The translations under genes and the position numbers were made by a program. Under the pieces are notes generated by a model. It was not told where the DNA came from. It saw only the letters and a program-made list of their open reading frames with translations, and did no database searches. Of a stretch of 64,000 bases of DNA, positions 1 through 12,204 are shown piece by piece; the stretch's first letter is position 1; each line of letters opens with the position of its first letter. This DNA comes from Hymenolepis diminuta (Eukaryota; Platyhelminthes; Cestoda; Cyclophyllidea; Hymenolepididae), in the NCBI GenBank assembly GCA_900708905.1, contig CAADRB010000002.1:4387788-4451787 (forward strand), written 5' to 3'.

Positions 1-105
1 TTCTTATGAGACAGGCTTTGATGTGGTTATACCAGTGCCTTTTAATTTCTGTGTTTATGTACTGAATATATTTAAGCGTAAATTATTGTCCTTTTTCATT
101 TACAG

Positions 106-147
106 CCCTTAGATTCTGCAGACTATTGAGATTCATCTACTATTGGA
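106..147 (+). other. 5' UTR after a splice or trans-splice acceptor
   Basis: The acceptor ends at 105 (AG preceded by a T-rich tract), 42 nt before the start codon of the 148-813 gene. No donor is visible in the 100 bases upstream, so the partner is either outside the window or a spliced leader. Confidence 0.45.
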
Positions 148-813
148 ATGAGCCTTCAGAACAGTTACTACAACGAATTATTTAACGGAAAACCCCGAGA
201 GCGCGATAGTGGTTACGGTGCTAGCAGAGATATTAGCTTTACTGATCTACCAAGGAGCCCTAGCTCCAATTCATTAATATTTTCAATGAGCCCTCCAAAC
301 GATACTGTTCCGATGGTGAAGGAAGATTTACCTGATGAATCCATAATTAATCATGTCGAAACTGTGCAATACACAACTGTAATGCCGGCGACCTATGTGA
401 AAGGTTTCAAGCATGGTGGAATTGAAATTTGCGTTCCTGGATTGGTACATAGTGTTTTCAAGCCACCTAGAGGAATGAAAGTCGAATTTCGGCTTCCACA
501 GGAAGGAGATACTGAGGAGAAAGATAAGGACCTTTTTATAAAGGCTGGATGGCAACAAATAGATTATTACAAGGATCGCATCGAGAGAATCCGACGGAAT
601 GAACCAGTTTCGAGCTCTTCAGTGTCTTCAGCACACGACTGGAGAGAAGATCAACATTCGCCGAGTGGTCATCGGCTATACAGTAACTATTTCAATGGTT
701 TCGATTCTAATCAAAGTAATAATGCAGATGCAGAGAGTTACTCTGGAAGTAATTCAAATCTGTTCGGCTTGTTTGGCGGGGATCTCACCAATCGCAATTG
801 GAGGCGTCGGTAG
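148..813 (+). CDS. Unrecognised 221-aa serine-rich protein, complete ORF after a 5' splice acceptor
   Basis: A single coding exon opens at the ATG at 148. An in-frame TGA at 127-129 and a strong acceptor (pyrimidine tract, AG at 104-105) lie just upstream, so this ATG is the natural start and the 5' UTR is spliced, either in cis or by a trans-spliced leader. The protein is acidic to neutral. Its N-terminus is rich in Ser, Pro and Asp, with RERDSGYGASRD near residues 17-28. The most structured part is about residues 78-145 (HGGIEICVPGLVHSVFKPP, then a charged helix-like stretch with WQQIDYYKDRIERIRR). The tail is Ser/Asn-rich and ends in NRNWRRR. I see no signal peptide or membrane segment. 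A polyadenylation signal follows at 948-953. I do not recognise the family; it may be a lineage-specific flatworm protein. The gene structure is well supported, the function is not. Confidence 0.65.
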   Translation: MSLQNSYYNELFNGKPRERDSGYGASRDISFTDLPRSPSSNSLIFSMSPPNDTVPMVKEDLPDESIINHVETVQYTTVMPATYVKGFKHGGIEICVPGLVHSVFKPPRGMKVEFRLPQEGDTEEKDKDLFIKAGWQQIDYYKDRIERIRRNEPVSSSSVSSAHDWREDQHSPSGHRLYSNYFNGFDSNQSNNADAESYSGSNSNLFGLFGGDLTNRNWRRR

Positions 814-947
814 ACATCGCTTTGATTCTCGATAAGAATCATTCTATTTTGTAATAGACTCTTAGGCGTTTTGTAATATCTTGTGTAGATTTGTAGTGCT
901 TTGTGGGGAGATCATACCCAATCTATTTTTGATAAGTGTTAAATATG

Positions 948-953
948 AATAAA
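948..953 (+). other. Polyadenylation signal AATAAA
   Basis: A canonical AATAAA lies 135 nt after the stop codon of the 148-813 gene, on its strand. This is a sensible 3' UTR length. Confidence 0.5.
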
Positions 954-3900
954 TGCTTGATATAAAGCAATTTTCTTTAAAGGACTGGTTAAAGTAGTTT
1001 AAAATATTCGTGTCTTTGATGAAGAGGAAATTTGAATTAATCCGGTTCGGTATGAGATTTATGATGTAATGGGATACCATACTACGAAGATGCTGAGGAA
1101 TCAATTATAGGGGTCTTAATCCGGTCGAACGATGAAAATGGGCTGAGGGAAAAGTGACCTTATTTTATGGGGCTTTATCGGGAACTGCAATTCCTTTCGA
1201 GAGAATTTCTTTCCAGATCGTTAAATGCTTCCTTGCAATCATTGGATGAACTGTAGTGTGCACTGCTAAAGAAGCTAGCATCATTCTATACTATCAACCA
1301 TCAGAAAAAAATCTCGCACGATTATACGAACTGTCGTCTTGAACGTAGGAGTGGCTTCTAGATCAGGTGTACAGTAATGAATTTAAACGGGGAAGCTTTC
1401 ATCTTGTAAATTGATGTCGTATATCATTTTCACTCATTTTTATTTATCATTTAAGCTCTGATCAGTCATTATCAAAGGTTGATTGGAGTGGATTTTTAAG
1501 AGCAAAGAGGTCTCAGGTACAACTGCGGATATGTGAAAACCATTTAAAGACTGAAATTTCCTCTCCCAGCATTTATATACATAACCTTGTGTTCAGGGAG
1601 ACTAAGTCGGCAACATAAAAGATTTCTTATTTTTATAAATCCACTCACGAAGATGTCTTCAGATGACATTAACCTCCTTTGGAAGTATGTCTCAAAGCGA
1701 TGTTTGATAAAAATGCATAAGTTTTCTCTCAGTTTTAATTATTTTCGATAATGATTCCATTCACTGGACATATGAAGAGAGCTACTTAATCTATGTACAC
1801 ATTCCTGCGAATAAATGAGGTCTTCATCTTGACATTTTGGTATGTTCGCTTTCAGTTCCGGTTACTTTCAACATTCATCGATGAGTCCAAATTGCTAAAG
1901 CTTTTGTCGTTCGTCTATCCGCAGTATTCTAAAAAAATTGCTTCAATATCCAAATGATCTTTTCCTTAATGAGAATTAAAGAAATATATTAAAAGTCCTG
2001 GAACAAAACCGATCATCCAGGTGTTTTGCTTTTTAGACACCGCATTACTTTACCGAGCTTGCAGATAGTATTTACTTTAATGCAAATTATATTTACAGCA
2101 TCGGGTACAAACTAACGCAACTTTAAAGAAATTGATGATATCCGTTTTCAGATATTTTGGATCGTCACAACTAACCATTTCAAGATATGGTTTCGAATAT
2201 TTCTTTAATGACGAGTACTTTCTCTAAGACTGTTCAGGAGCTTGATCGATTCCTCAAATAGATGTCATAGCAGCGTGAAGAGGTCCATATTACAGTGTAT
2301 GCTATCTCAGTTTTGCCACATTACGATCAGTTAATCTGTTTAAAATCAGCTGCAGTCATTCTACTTCTCAAACTTTAGAAGAATTAATTGAAATGACAGG
2401 ACTAACGTGTTAATAGACATTGTATACTGTGGATAGGAATTTGCTCGGTAATCCAGGTGACAATTCATGAAATTTGAATTTTGGAATGTGAATTGTTCAT
2501 TCAATGAATGTTATGCAACCCAAATCCAAAACTCAAATGAAATAAAGGTCTTGGATCCTTTACTTTACTTCCAATATATTTCCGACCTTCCTCCCTCTTT
2601 TATTGAACTAACTGTTAACCAACTGTTATCCCCATAATGAAAAATCGTAGAGGTTATAATGTAATTATATGATGTTATGGCAATAGTATCTCATAAAAGC
2701 AAAAATGTGAGATACATTTTTTTTTAAATTTGAAATTATGAAGACTCAAATAAAATGAAAGCTAAAAATCTTCAATCGTAATGAATACTTTCCGATATTT
2801 CAAGCTATAGGAGTCTTAGGAATAAGAATCACTAACGATAACTTCAGTTATTTTCTTGCTGGATTGAAACCCTGATTTTGTTTTCATCATGTTTAAAATG
2901 TTCCTCTCGAATCCTCCGATATTAATTACGATGTATTTAATTTTAAAATCTCCTTCTTAATGGGAATAGTCGATGTTGGCTCCCACTCAACCTTAAAGAG
3001 ATTAGAATCTCCCTCCCCCATTTTATGTAATTTGACCTTGAAGAGCTTACCGTAAGTGAGTCTGTTGTGGTCACGATCTTACCCCTTAACATTTCATTGG
3101 GGTCTTGGTGGTCCTTTTACTGCCGGATTTTTAATAATTCAAAGTGTCGAGATAAGTGACGGTATTTGAGAACTGTGTGTTGACCTCAAAGTACCTCCCC
3201 TTTGACTATCCAGAAAGTTTGCAGATTTACGACTCTTGCCGACTTGGGTTTTATGAAATAGTATGATGTGAATGATAAAAGCTGAATTATTTACTCGATT
3301 ATATTTATGGTTTAAGCATTTAAACATATCTACATAGTAATATGGCCACATATTTGACTTTCTAAGGGGTTAGTTTATCCTAATTGAATTTAACATCTAT
3401 TAGATCCACTACCAATATTTCTTCATTTATTACATTAAACAGCAAACTACCACCCGTTTTCATTACACTGCGGAGTTTGACTCCCTCAAATAGTGTTTAA
3501 GGTCACTGGTTAAGATAAATGTTGTTATCACAAATCGGATTAAAGGTTGCGTCTGTAACGTGTGTTCCGAATGATTAATAAATAAATAACCTCACTCTTT
3601 GTAAATAAATTGGGAAGTGCTTAGGTCCCTAAAATTATCCACTTTAAATTATGTAACACAGTCACAAATAGAATTTTTTATAAGTAAATTTATGAGATAA
3701 ATTGATCAATTCATGCCAGATAACGAAACCTAAGGGCACTTTTGCTCAGTTAAATTTGCATATGAGGCGGGACATTTTAGCGATAAATGACCTCATCTAC
3801 GCCCTAACCACCGATTTTCAAGTCAAATGTATTTAAATGCAGTACGGCAGTCAGAGGTTACGAGTTTGACGCCCATCAGCTCACATCTAGAGGTGATGGG

Positions 3901-6320
3901 GGTAGGGGGGCAGGATCCAAGTTTCCCACCAGGGAGGATCTACGGTACAATACCCCTATCCAATGACTTTTGAGACATGCTTTCTAAAATGTACGTTAGA
4001 TGTATTAAATTCATTCCTAAAGTATATTAGAAAAGCTATATCATTCAGAAATGTATTAATTAATAATTGGAACAGTTATGTATGCGATTTTCATAATCGT
4101 CTAATTCTTAGTATCAAGAAAATTATTGACTATTTATTTTTCTTTTATTGGGGATGTCCTATTTTGTTCGAATTACATTCCAAAGTGTTTCTCAATTTAA
4201 AGGGGAAAATCGTGTTACTGGCACGCTTATTTCTAATCGCCTTGAGCATAATAGTGAATAGCAAAAGGAATTACCAAGAGAACAAACAGATGTACGAGCT
4301 GGCCCTCAGTTATGTAAAATCATTTGGGTGGTCAAGAGTTTGATGAACTATAGAGACGAAAAGATGAGGCAAAAGGATGTTGTAAAATCGGCATTTTATT
4401 TATATAATATCTTAATATTCCCAAATCTTAATAACATAACAGTGTTTACTCCTGCAGTGAAGAGCCCCAAAGGAATGCACTGTCTTTTTTCACTCTCCCT
4501 CTGTTAATGACCAATAAAAAGCAGAGTTGGTTATTTTGATCATTGAGGTCCCACTGATTATTCTCTAGATAAGCAGATAGGTAAGTTGTAATCATATTGC
4601 TGAACAAATTATATATTTACGTTGCATGCGTCATCTTTTCTAAGTGATAGTGATTTCGGTCACTGTCGAAAGTAGAGAAAATCCAACTAACTGCTTAAGA
4701 AAATGACGAAAAATGGATTTGAAATATTTTGCTTCCATGACTATCCTTAATCTTTGCATTATTAGAACCCATTGCAGTTGTGTTAAATACTAAACGAATT
4801 CAATTAAACCTTACCGTGAGAATATGTTGAGTATAAGAAAAAGATTTTACTAATAAACGTCATAAACTACGATCTGATAAGATTAAAAGCTTGCAAAAGA
4901 TCGACTTAAAAATTATTACCTCTTAATCTCAAAGAACGCTGAAGGCTACAGATTTTGAAAGTAATACCGTTTCTATTTAGTTAGGTTTTATTATGATAGT
5001 CTAGCGGGATCTTCTACAGAAGTTTCACTGATGTATGAATGAAATTGCCAATCAGTCTTATTAATACGGGTATGAACAGGGATGGTTTAGAGAGAGAGAG
5101 GAATTTTTCTCAATTGGCAGCTTCAAATTATATCCTTTTTTCCTTTAAAAGGTTTTCAAAATCAAATTCTGATGTTATAAATGCTCACCATATAAATTAC
5201 TTCAATGAATATTTTAAAGTTCTTTGAATCAACTACTCTTACTTTTCAATCTATGCCTGAAGTTTTCACGCGGACCGATTGAGTGGTTCTACCGGAGCTT
5301 GCAAATTTCTGAATGTGAGTAAACGCTATTCAGTCAGAACCGCTACAACTTGCTGACTCATTACCGAAGATATAAAAGAAAAGAAAAAATATTCGAATGA
5401 TGACGGTAACTCTGGCATTATCTTGTTTGATTTATATTTTGACAGTAAATAATCAATTTCACCAACGTCAAACGCTTAAAAACTGACAGCCGGTTTCTCC
5501 ACATACATATAGACTACAGCAAATACAGTAAAACACCACTCAGTCAAATTGCACGCAGAGATGAGTATACATGGTACACAAATTGACAGTGTCACTAATA
5601 CAAGCAGATTTGCAAGGTCGGCTCAAGGAAAATTCATCATTCCGGTCACTTATATGATCAATTCAATGTTGAGTAAAGTTGTCATATATTTTGAAGACCA
5701 TGCCAAAAATATTTATACCATGAGGCGAAATAGGAAGCTATAATGATGATTGCTGATGTGGATTGGAGGACTAAAAATTAACGTAATCCAGAGGAAATTT
5801 GAAAGAGATCAAAATATTGCGAAATCAAATCGGCTTCCACTGACTATTTCCAATATGATTCACCCGTACTGCTTAAAACATTCTTCCAATATTAGAGACG
5901 GTTATTATTAATTTCTGTAAATTTCTAGCAAATTTCACACCCATATTGCGGAGCATTCAAAAGCACTTAACAAGATATGTTTCTCGTCCTATTTGAGTAA
6001 GGGCTACAGCGGCAACTATTGATGTATGATTCCCATCATACATCATCATAGATTGGGAAGCAAACGCTAAAAAGAGGCAACTCATATTTTGTTAAATGCA
6101 TGCATATAAATGAACATGGTAGGAAAACTGGGTTGAATGAAGTGAAAAAGCAAAAAACTCAATAATATATTTAAATATATAAATGAAAATAGATATTCTT
6201 AATATAAACATCACGTCATATTAGCACACAAAGTAAAATAACGAAAGACTGCAGTTAAAATGAATATATAAATGTAACGGTGGGATATGGAAGGGTGTAT
6301 AGATCTAAAGACGATCAGCA
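954..6320. other. Gene-free interval of about 5.4 kb
   Basis: I see no exon with protein similarity here. The longest open frame (3963-4343, + strand, 126 codons) has the hydrophobic, low-complexity composition expected of AT-rich noise. A possible fragment of the tRNA-headed repeat lies near 3850-3890. A small perfect palindrome (11-bp arms, 4-nt loop) lies at 6020-6045. The left end is the 3' flank of the 148-813 gene and the right end the 3' flank of CASP. Confidence 0.6.
6020..6045. repeat. Short perfect inverted repeat
   Basis: Arms 6020-6030 (TGATGTATGAT) and 6035-6045 are exact reverse complements around a 4-nt loop. It lies about 275 bp beyond the CASP stop codon. No function is implied. 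Confidence 0.5.
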
Positions 6321-9300
6321 TTATAACTTAGGAGGATTATCATCGAACGATGAGGAAATGGGGCCAGTGGAGGTAACCATCTTGTAGAGGATTAAGAAGA
6401 CAAGCAGATGCATGACTAACACGTATGCAAATGTTGCCAAGCGAGCACCCCGGTTATGTACTATCATCCGACCCTGAAATGGATACAGAGAGGCTATTCA
6501 GATGAGTCATATATGTGTATTTAAGAGATATGCTAAAGGAATCAGGTCATTATGACGAAATAGCAATTTAATTAATTCTCAAATCCATATGTAATGGTGG
6601 CGTGTGGATATGCCGATAAAATCAGATGTCGTGGGTTCGATTCCCGTTGGTGCACACTAACGATTAGAATATTAGCTCTTTTCAACTCGCTATCTACCTA
6701 TAGAAAAAAATATACTTAAATGGCTTGACATTGGAAGATAAGCTCTGGACACCGTGGACAAATTGTGACAACTTATGACAGTTGAAACTTAGGATATCGG
6801 AATAGGAAACTGTGAATCCAAAAAAATTAAATCAACCGCAGCTTACATTGTTGTCATTTATTATCAGGGCAATTTATTACTATTATTTTTACTTCTCAGC
6901 TTATCTATACTATATGACTCCCTCCCTCTAACTCCTTATTTGACTATTTGCAATTTGATATCCTTGCTGTAGGTAATGGTATTCATAATAGTGAACTCCG
7001 TTGATATTTATTATGGAACTTCTCATCATCAGGTTACTTTTTCCGCTATTAAAAGAAAAAATGTATTAGTTGCTAATCACAGTCCACGTCAACCAAAGAT
7101 GGGAGTGAGACCACCATTCCTCAATATTTCAAAATTGGAAAATTCAGACGTATGAATTTCCCTAACTTCAGGCAAATGTGGCCCGTGAAATTCAGAATTA
7201 CTAAATTACAGATTAATGCAAACCTTCACACGTAAGAAATAATATCTTCCTTCATAGGTGAGCTTTAATTAAACGAAGCACTTCCAAATGGTTAAGCCAA
7301 GAAAGTCTTACGTACAAAGCAGCTATGATCACAACTGAAGCTATGCATAAATCGTTCCTAATTTATATTCAAGATATATTTAAACGACCAGATTAAACAT
7401 ATAGTTGGAATGCTGGTTATATTCATCTCCTTAGGAGCGGATGACACACAACTCTATAGATCAGAAGAATGTAGTACAAATCTTAACTCACCAGACTGTG
7501 CATGACTTTCTCATAGGGCTGAAGGGCCTGATATCGTTGCTGGCGTTCTCGTTGACCAAATTGTTTGAAAGGATTCAGTCGATCCTCATAAGCATTTGAG
7601 TACCGTGCCAGAACTTCATCTTCCTGAGCATGATTTGAGCCTGCATTCGTAGAGGAATTGTAACTCTGAACAAATCGAATTTTCTCGTACAATTTCACGT
7701 TGTCCTGTCGGAGAGCCTCTAATTGTGTCTGAACTGTCACGACTTGCTGACGCATTGACAAAAGATTCTAGGGAAAAATAAGAAAAAAAAGTGGAAGAAT
7801 AGTACGTGACGTATTCACGTTTGATTAGACGTTTTACTAACGTCAGATGCTATATTACTGGCAGATGAATGCCGTACATACACACGGATCCGATGGTACA
7901 GTGCGTAAATAAACACAGAGAATACACTAGTGTCATCAGACGCACATTGACAGGGTAACTAACACTATTTTTCGGTTAAATCACCTGAAATAGGGGACTT
8001 GTCAAATTTACAATCGTCTATACCTATAGAAAAACACTTTCACTCACCGTTTTGAACATAATGTTGTACCAAATTAACCAAATAAACCTCATGTCACTAG
8101 AGGTCAGTATTCATATACTTGTGCAGTAACTCACTTTTTGCTTTAATCCCCAGTTTTATGGTTCGATTATCCTTTGGGTTGCGATTATTACTAAAATAAC
8201 AATCTAAGCTAAGATTTTAGCTACCCTCTCTCTTCAAGAAACAGATCAAAAGATCTATAATCCCAGTTCTGGAGCTGTCAAAACTTTTGCACTTACTTCT
8301 TCTAATTCCCGATTTTGCTGTCTCAATCTATCACGCTGACTTTGAACAATAGAGAGAATAGACGATTCTCCTGCAGCCGCTTTTTCTTCCTTCTGATCCA
8401 AGAGTATTTCCCTAAGTGGAGAAACCGGTTCCATATCTTGCCCTCCTCCAACAACATCCGAACTCTCGTGTAGCTTCTGGTGATGCCAAGCACTAACTCG
8501 ATTAAGATCCTCCTCCAAATGACTTATGAGAACCTTTTGCTGGGCCTCACGTTCAGCCAGATCAGCATTTGCAGATCTCAGATTATTGAGCTCAGCTAAA
8601 TTTAAGAAAGATCTGTTCGAATAACTGAAAAAATACGAACGGCAAGTAATTAGACTACAGAGCATACCTTCAACTCGATCCTTTTCCGCATTAACGCTAG
8701 CAATTCTATTCTGTAGTTGTTCATTCTTTCTCCTAAGTCTAATTTCTAACGCTTCATCGGTCGAGGCGTTTTCATCGCTCTGCTGGTCAAATTCGATGGA
8801 ACGGAGAACCTTCAACTCCCGTTTAATTGTGTCATAGTCACTTTTAGACTGTAGCTCAGATTGAAGAGCTGATAATGACTGTTGAGCTGATCTTAAAGCA
8901 GCCTCTGTTGACTCCAGACGAAAATGAAGGTTTTCAGATTCCTGCTTGCGTTCAGTTTCAACCGTGTGTAAATGTGCCATTAAATCAGTAATCTATAAAA
9001 TTACAAACTTTTACTACTAACAGTGTAGAAGTAGCGAGATTATTATGCATTATGCAAAAACACACCTCTTCCTTCTTGGACTCAAGTTGGGATTCTAGTT
9101 CTTCTATTTGTGTCAAAAGTTGAACGGTTTCTATAGGATTAGAAGTAAGAGTTGCGGATCTGTCATTGCCTGCTTGACGTTTTGATAGCTGGGCTTCTTG
9201 TTGTAGGGTTTTTATCCGCTACAAGTAAGGCATGCGTTAAAATGCTTTTAAAATAAGCTATTTCAAGAAAAAATGGGAACTTACCTCTTGCGCCTTTTCA

Positions 9301-12204
9301 AGATCGCTGACAAGAATCTCTAGTTCCCGAGTTCTAGATAACAAATTAGATATTATATTCAAATAAGCATTTCTTACTTGGCAGATCGGACTTCCTCTAA
9401 ATGTGATTGCAAATCGAAAATTTGTGACTGGGCCGCTTTCAATGCTGAAAGTAAGAAAATGGGAATTGATAATAAAAAACGATTTCCGTTAATTAAACTA
9501 CTTTTAAGAGAACAGCAACCACATGATACACAAGCGATCTAAGATGTATGGTTACACATGACATTAACATATACATCGATATTGACTCCAAATATTAAAC
9601 AGTTGCCGCTCAATCTTAAAGTGAAAATCAAATATCCGTGGGCAAAGCTTTTCAACTTCGGTTGAAAGTGAGATAAACCAATTAGTCAAAGATAACCTTA
9701 TAATCTGAGAAGAACGTTCTTAAAATTCCTTACAATGAAAGCTTAGCATGATTTCAAGACCCCCTATTTATCAGTGTCTTATCGGACATTACACTGACTG
9801 CCACAGAGAGACAAAAAATCTAAAGCGCACTCATAACCATTTTCTTCTCTATTATTATTTGCTACCACACCATTTCGCCAATTTCTGTCACTATGCAATG
9901 TGAAAGTAGTTTGTTCGTGCCATTTGCCTTTTCGAACTATCCTAGCAAGAAAGTCTATTTGAGCATCGTATGATATGTGATCGTATTGACAATTGGTTTA
10001 AATTGATTAACACTAGATTACACAACCCTTATATTTGAAACACTTCAATATAGAATAGTTAAAAAATTCCTTTCATTGATGTTATAAAGTATTATAAAAA
10101 GGAAGATTTTTAGTGAAAAGGTCAGTTTCCTCAGAAAATGAGTTACACTAGAAACATACCTTCAGCAAGTGAAGAAGCTTTTAGATCGATGTCTTGGGTC
10201 CGAGCATTGGCTTCAGCAACAAGAATGGCTGCTTGACGCTCTTGTTCTTCAGTGGCTTCCTCAAGTCGTCGTTGTGATTGAGCACGTTCCTCTTCAAGCT
10301 CCTCTATTCTGGCAGCGGCTTTCCGAAGCTGAGTCTCTGAAAGGGATCAAAAGGGAAATTGAGTGTGTCAATTTATAAATAGAGATAATTGTGTCAGTAA
10401 CAATAATATAAAAATAAAACGAAGATGCAGTGATGGAAATTATGAAAAAGGATCGATTTTGAACAAATGAAGTAATGAGAGAATCAGTAATCATTTTTTC
10501 TAAATATATGATTCTATTTTTTAAACGATCTACCGAGCAGAAAAAAATATATCGTAAAGAATTTTAGGTACATCACTATGACCTTAATAACTACCTAAAA
10601 AGTCTAAAAGATAGTCAATAAAATGTTTAGATTAAACAATTAAGTCTAGCTGCTGTGACGGAAAAAACGAATTCGACTTTAAGTAAACACTTTACACTCT
10701 AGGAGTTCAGATAAAGGGCACCCAATCAAAGCAAGTATTTCAATACATAATCACAAGGAAATAAAATAAACGATGAAAATTACAGAGATAATTTTTAAGG
10801 AAATCAGTGACATGGTACACGTAACCTTGCTAAGTTCATCAAAGTGACAGATATATGTATTTATAATAATAAGCAAGCAAATGATGATAGAAGCCAATTA
10901 TGCTATTTATAACATACAATAAAGATTTTTTGAAAATCGCGACACTATATTTGATCTCTGAAAAACAAATATGAACAAGACTTAAGAACAAAGCAAACGT
11001 GTAAATATAATCAGGACTGATCGTTTACTAATGTCATTAAGACAATAATGGTACCAAATAACAATAGAAGGGAAAATTAAATATTTTGGCTCTTGGATAA
11101 GACTCGAGAAAATATACCCGAAGTCTACAGACCTTAATCAACCCTAAACATTAAGAGAAACATAAAATACTGCTCAACAAGCATGATGAGAGGGATTTTG
11201 CGATTACTTTCTAACATTACTTAACAGGTAAGAATTAAGTAGCAAATGAACTTTGATCAGGAAAAATATTGAAACGGAAATTAATGGCACTTCGTCGTCC
11301 CAAGCATTGCCAAAAAGTAAGCTACAACTATAACATTTGAAGAAATTAAATAGAGAGGAGAAACATCGTACGGTTTGATTTGGCTACAAAGACTTCAGCC
11401 TTTAAATCCTCAATAATTTCTCGTAATCTGGAATTTTCAGTCTTTAAATCGGAAGCCCGTTGAGCCTGTTTGGTGACGGTCTCCACTTCCGCTAACGCCA
11501 AGGAAGGATCTAACAATAGACAGAATAATCATAAGCATTTGCAGAAGAGAACGATGTAAATTAGGGCAAAAATTGGCAAATGATTAAACAATTGAATGTT
11601 AAAATCTGGCAACAGGGACATCATCCAATTATGGCAGTGAAAGTGGGCACAAACAAACTTGGAAAAATTTAATGAAAATTACCTGGCATTTCCGCAAGCC
11701 GCTGATACACTTGAATAAACGCATCTTCAGCTTTTTGACTTCGTGAGGTGAGATTGTCAACTTCGGTTTGAAAACTCTTTAACACAGAGGCAGCAGCCTT
11801 TTTCGCATCCTAATAAGGAAAAAGTAGTTGTAGTTTATCAAAAAAGCAAAATATGTCTTAAGGATATACAAACTGGTGGAAGGAAAATGGAATGCTTAAT
11901 GCCAAATGACGTTTCATGAAAACATTTAATAAATACCAAAATGTGAAATTATTTTAACAAAATTTAAAATAGTAGGTCTAGAAGACTAACTCAAGTTTAC
12001 CTCCGAAGCATTATTACGAAAGTGAAGAAAAACTTCTACAAGCTTTTTTCTTGAAATTCGTCCAGTTTCTTGAGCAGCTGCAATTGCTGAAGCTGTGTCA
12101 CTTAATTCGTTCTACGGAATATTTAGAAGGAAATATGATACCTGCAACTTTGGGAACCCAAACTCATTCCAAGCGACCCTCGTCGAAATGACGACAGATT
12201 GCAT
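6321..12204 (-). CDS. CASP: CASP homologue, Golgi coiled-coil tail-anchored protein (complete, 12 exons, 645 aa)
   Basis: Exons on the minus strand: 12204-12142, 12111-12001, 11809-11683, 11509-11372, 10336-10160, 9444-9378, 9333-9285, 9218-9066, 8992-8668, 8595-8297, 7767-7492, 6473-6321. All junctions are GT-AG with matching phases and total 1,938 nt. The ATG follows an in-frame TAA 36 nt upstream. CASP is a Golgi membrane protein of about 680 aa in human; in vertebrates it is an alternative product of CUX1. Visible hallmarks: an N-terminal W-x-x-F-x-x-x-x-LQ motif, the LKSFQ and KAEDAFIQVYQRLAEMPD segment near residues 65-101, a long central coiled coil, NLLSMRQQ, YEDRLNPF and RERQQRYQ before the anchor, and one membrane segment at about residues 608-625. 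Tyr612 and His617 keep the spacing of the conserved Tyr/His pair in the CASP anchor. A short tail of about 20 residues follows. The likely role is tethering or retrograde traffic at the Golgi. No cut-repeat or homeobox exons are visible downstream. Confidence 0.93.
6598..6662 (+). repeat. tRNA-headed SINE-like repeat, truncated copy 1
   Basis: A tRNA-like head contains an A-box-like TGGCGTGTGGATA and a good B box (GGTTCGATTCCC), ending GTTGGTGCACAC. It aligns with the better preserved copies near 41053 and 57648. The body beyond the head is not recognisable. It lies in the last intron of CASP, antisense to that gene. Confidence 0.6.
12112..12141 (-). other. 30-nt micro-intron, CASP intron 1
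   Basis: GTATCA...CGTAG, exactly 30 nt. Removing it joins the N-terminal W-x-x-F-x-x-x-x-LQ exon in phase to the NELSDTAS exon, giving the arrangement typical of CASP N-termini. Confidence 0.85.

Noticed and set aside
3963..4343. 126-codon + strand open frame in the left gene-free interval
   Set aside because: Hydrophobic, Ile/Leu/Phe/Tyr-rich composition with no splice context or family resemblance; frames of this length are expected by chance in AT-rich DNA of this size.
10169..10378. + strand open frame rich in Leu/Gln
   Set aside because: Antisense shadow of the CASP exon 10336-10160, whose minus-strand reading is a coiled coil with correct splice phases.
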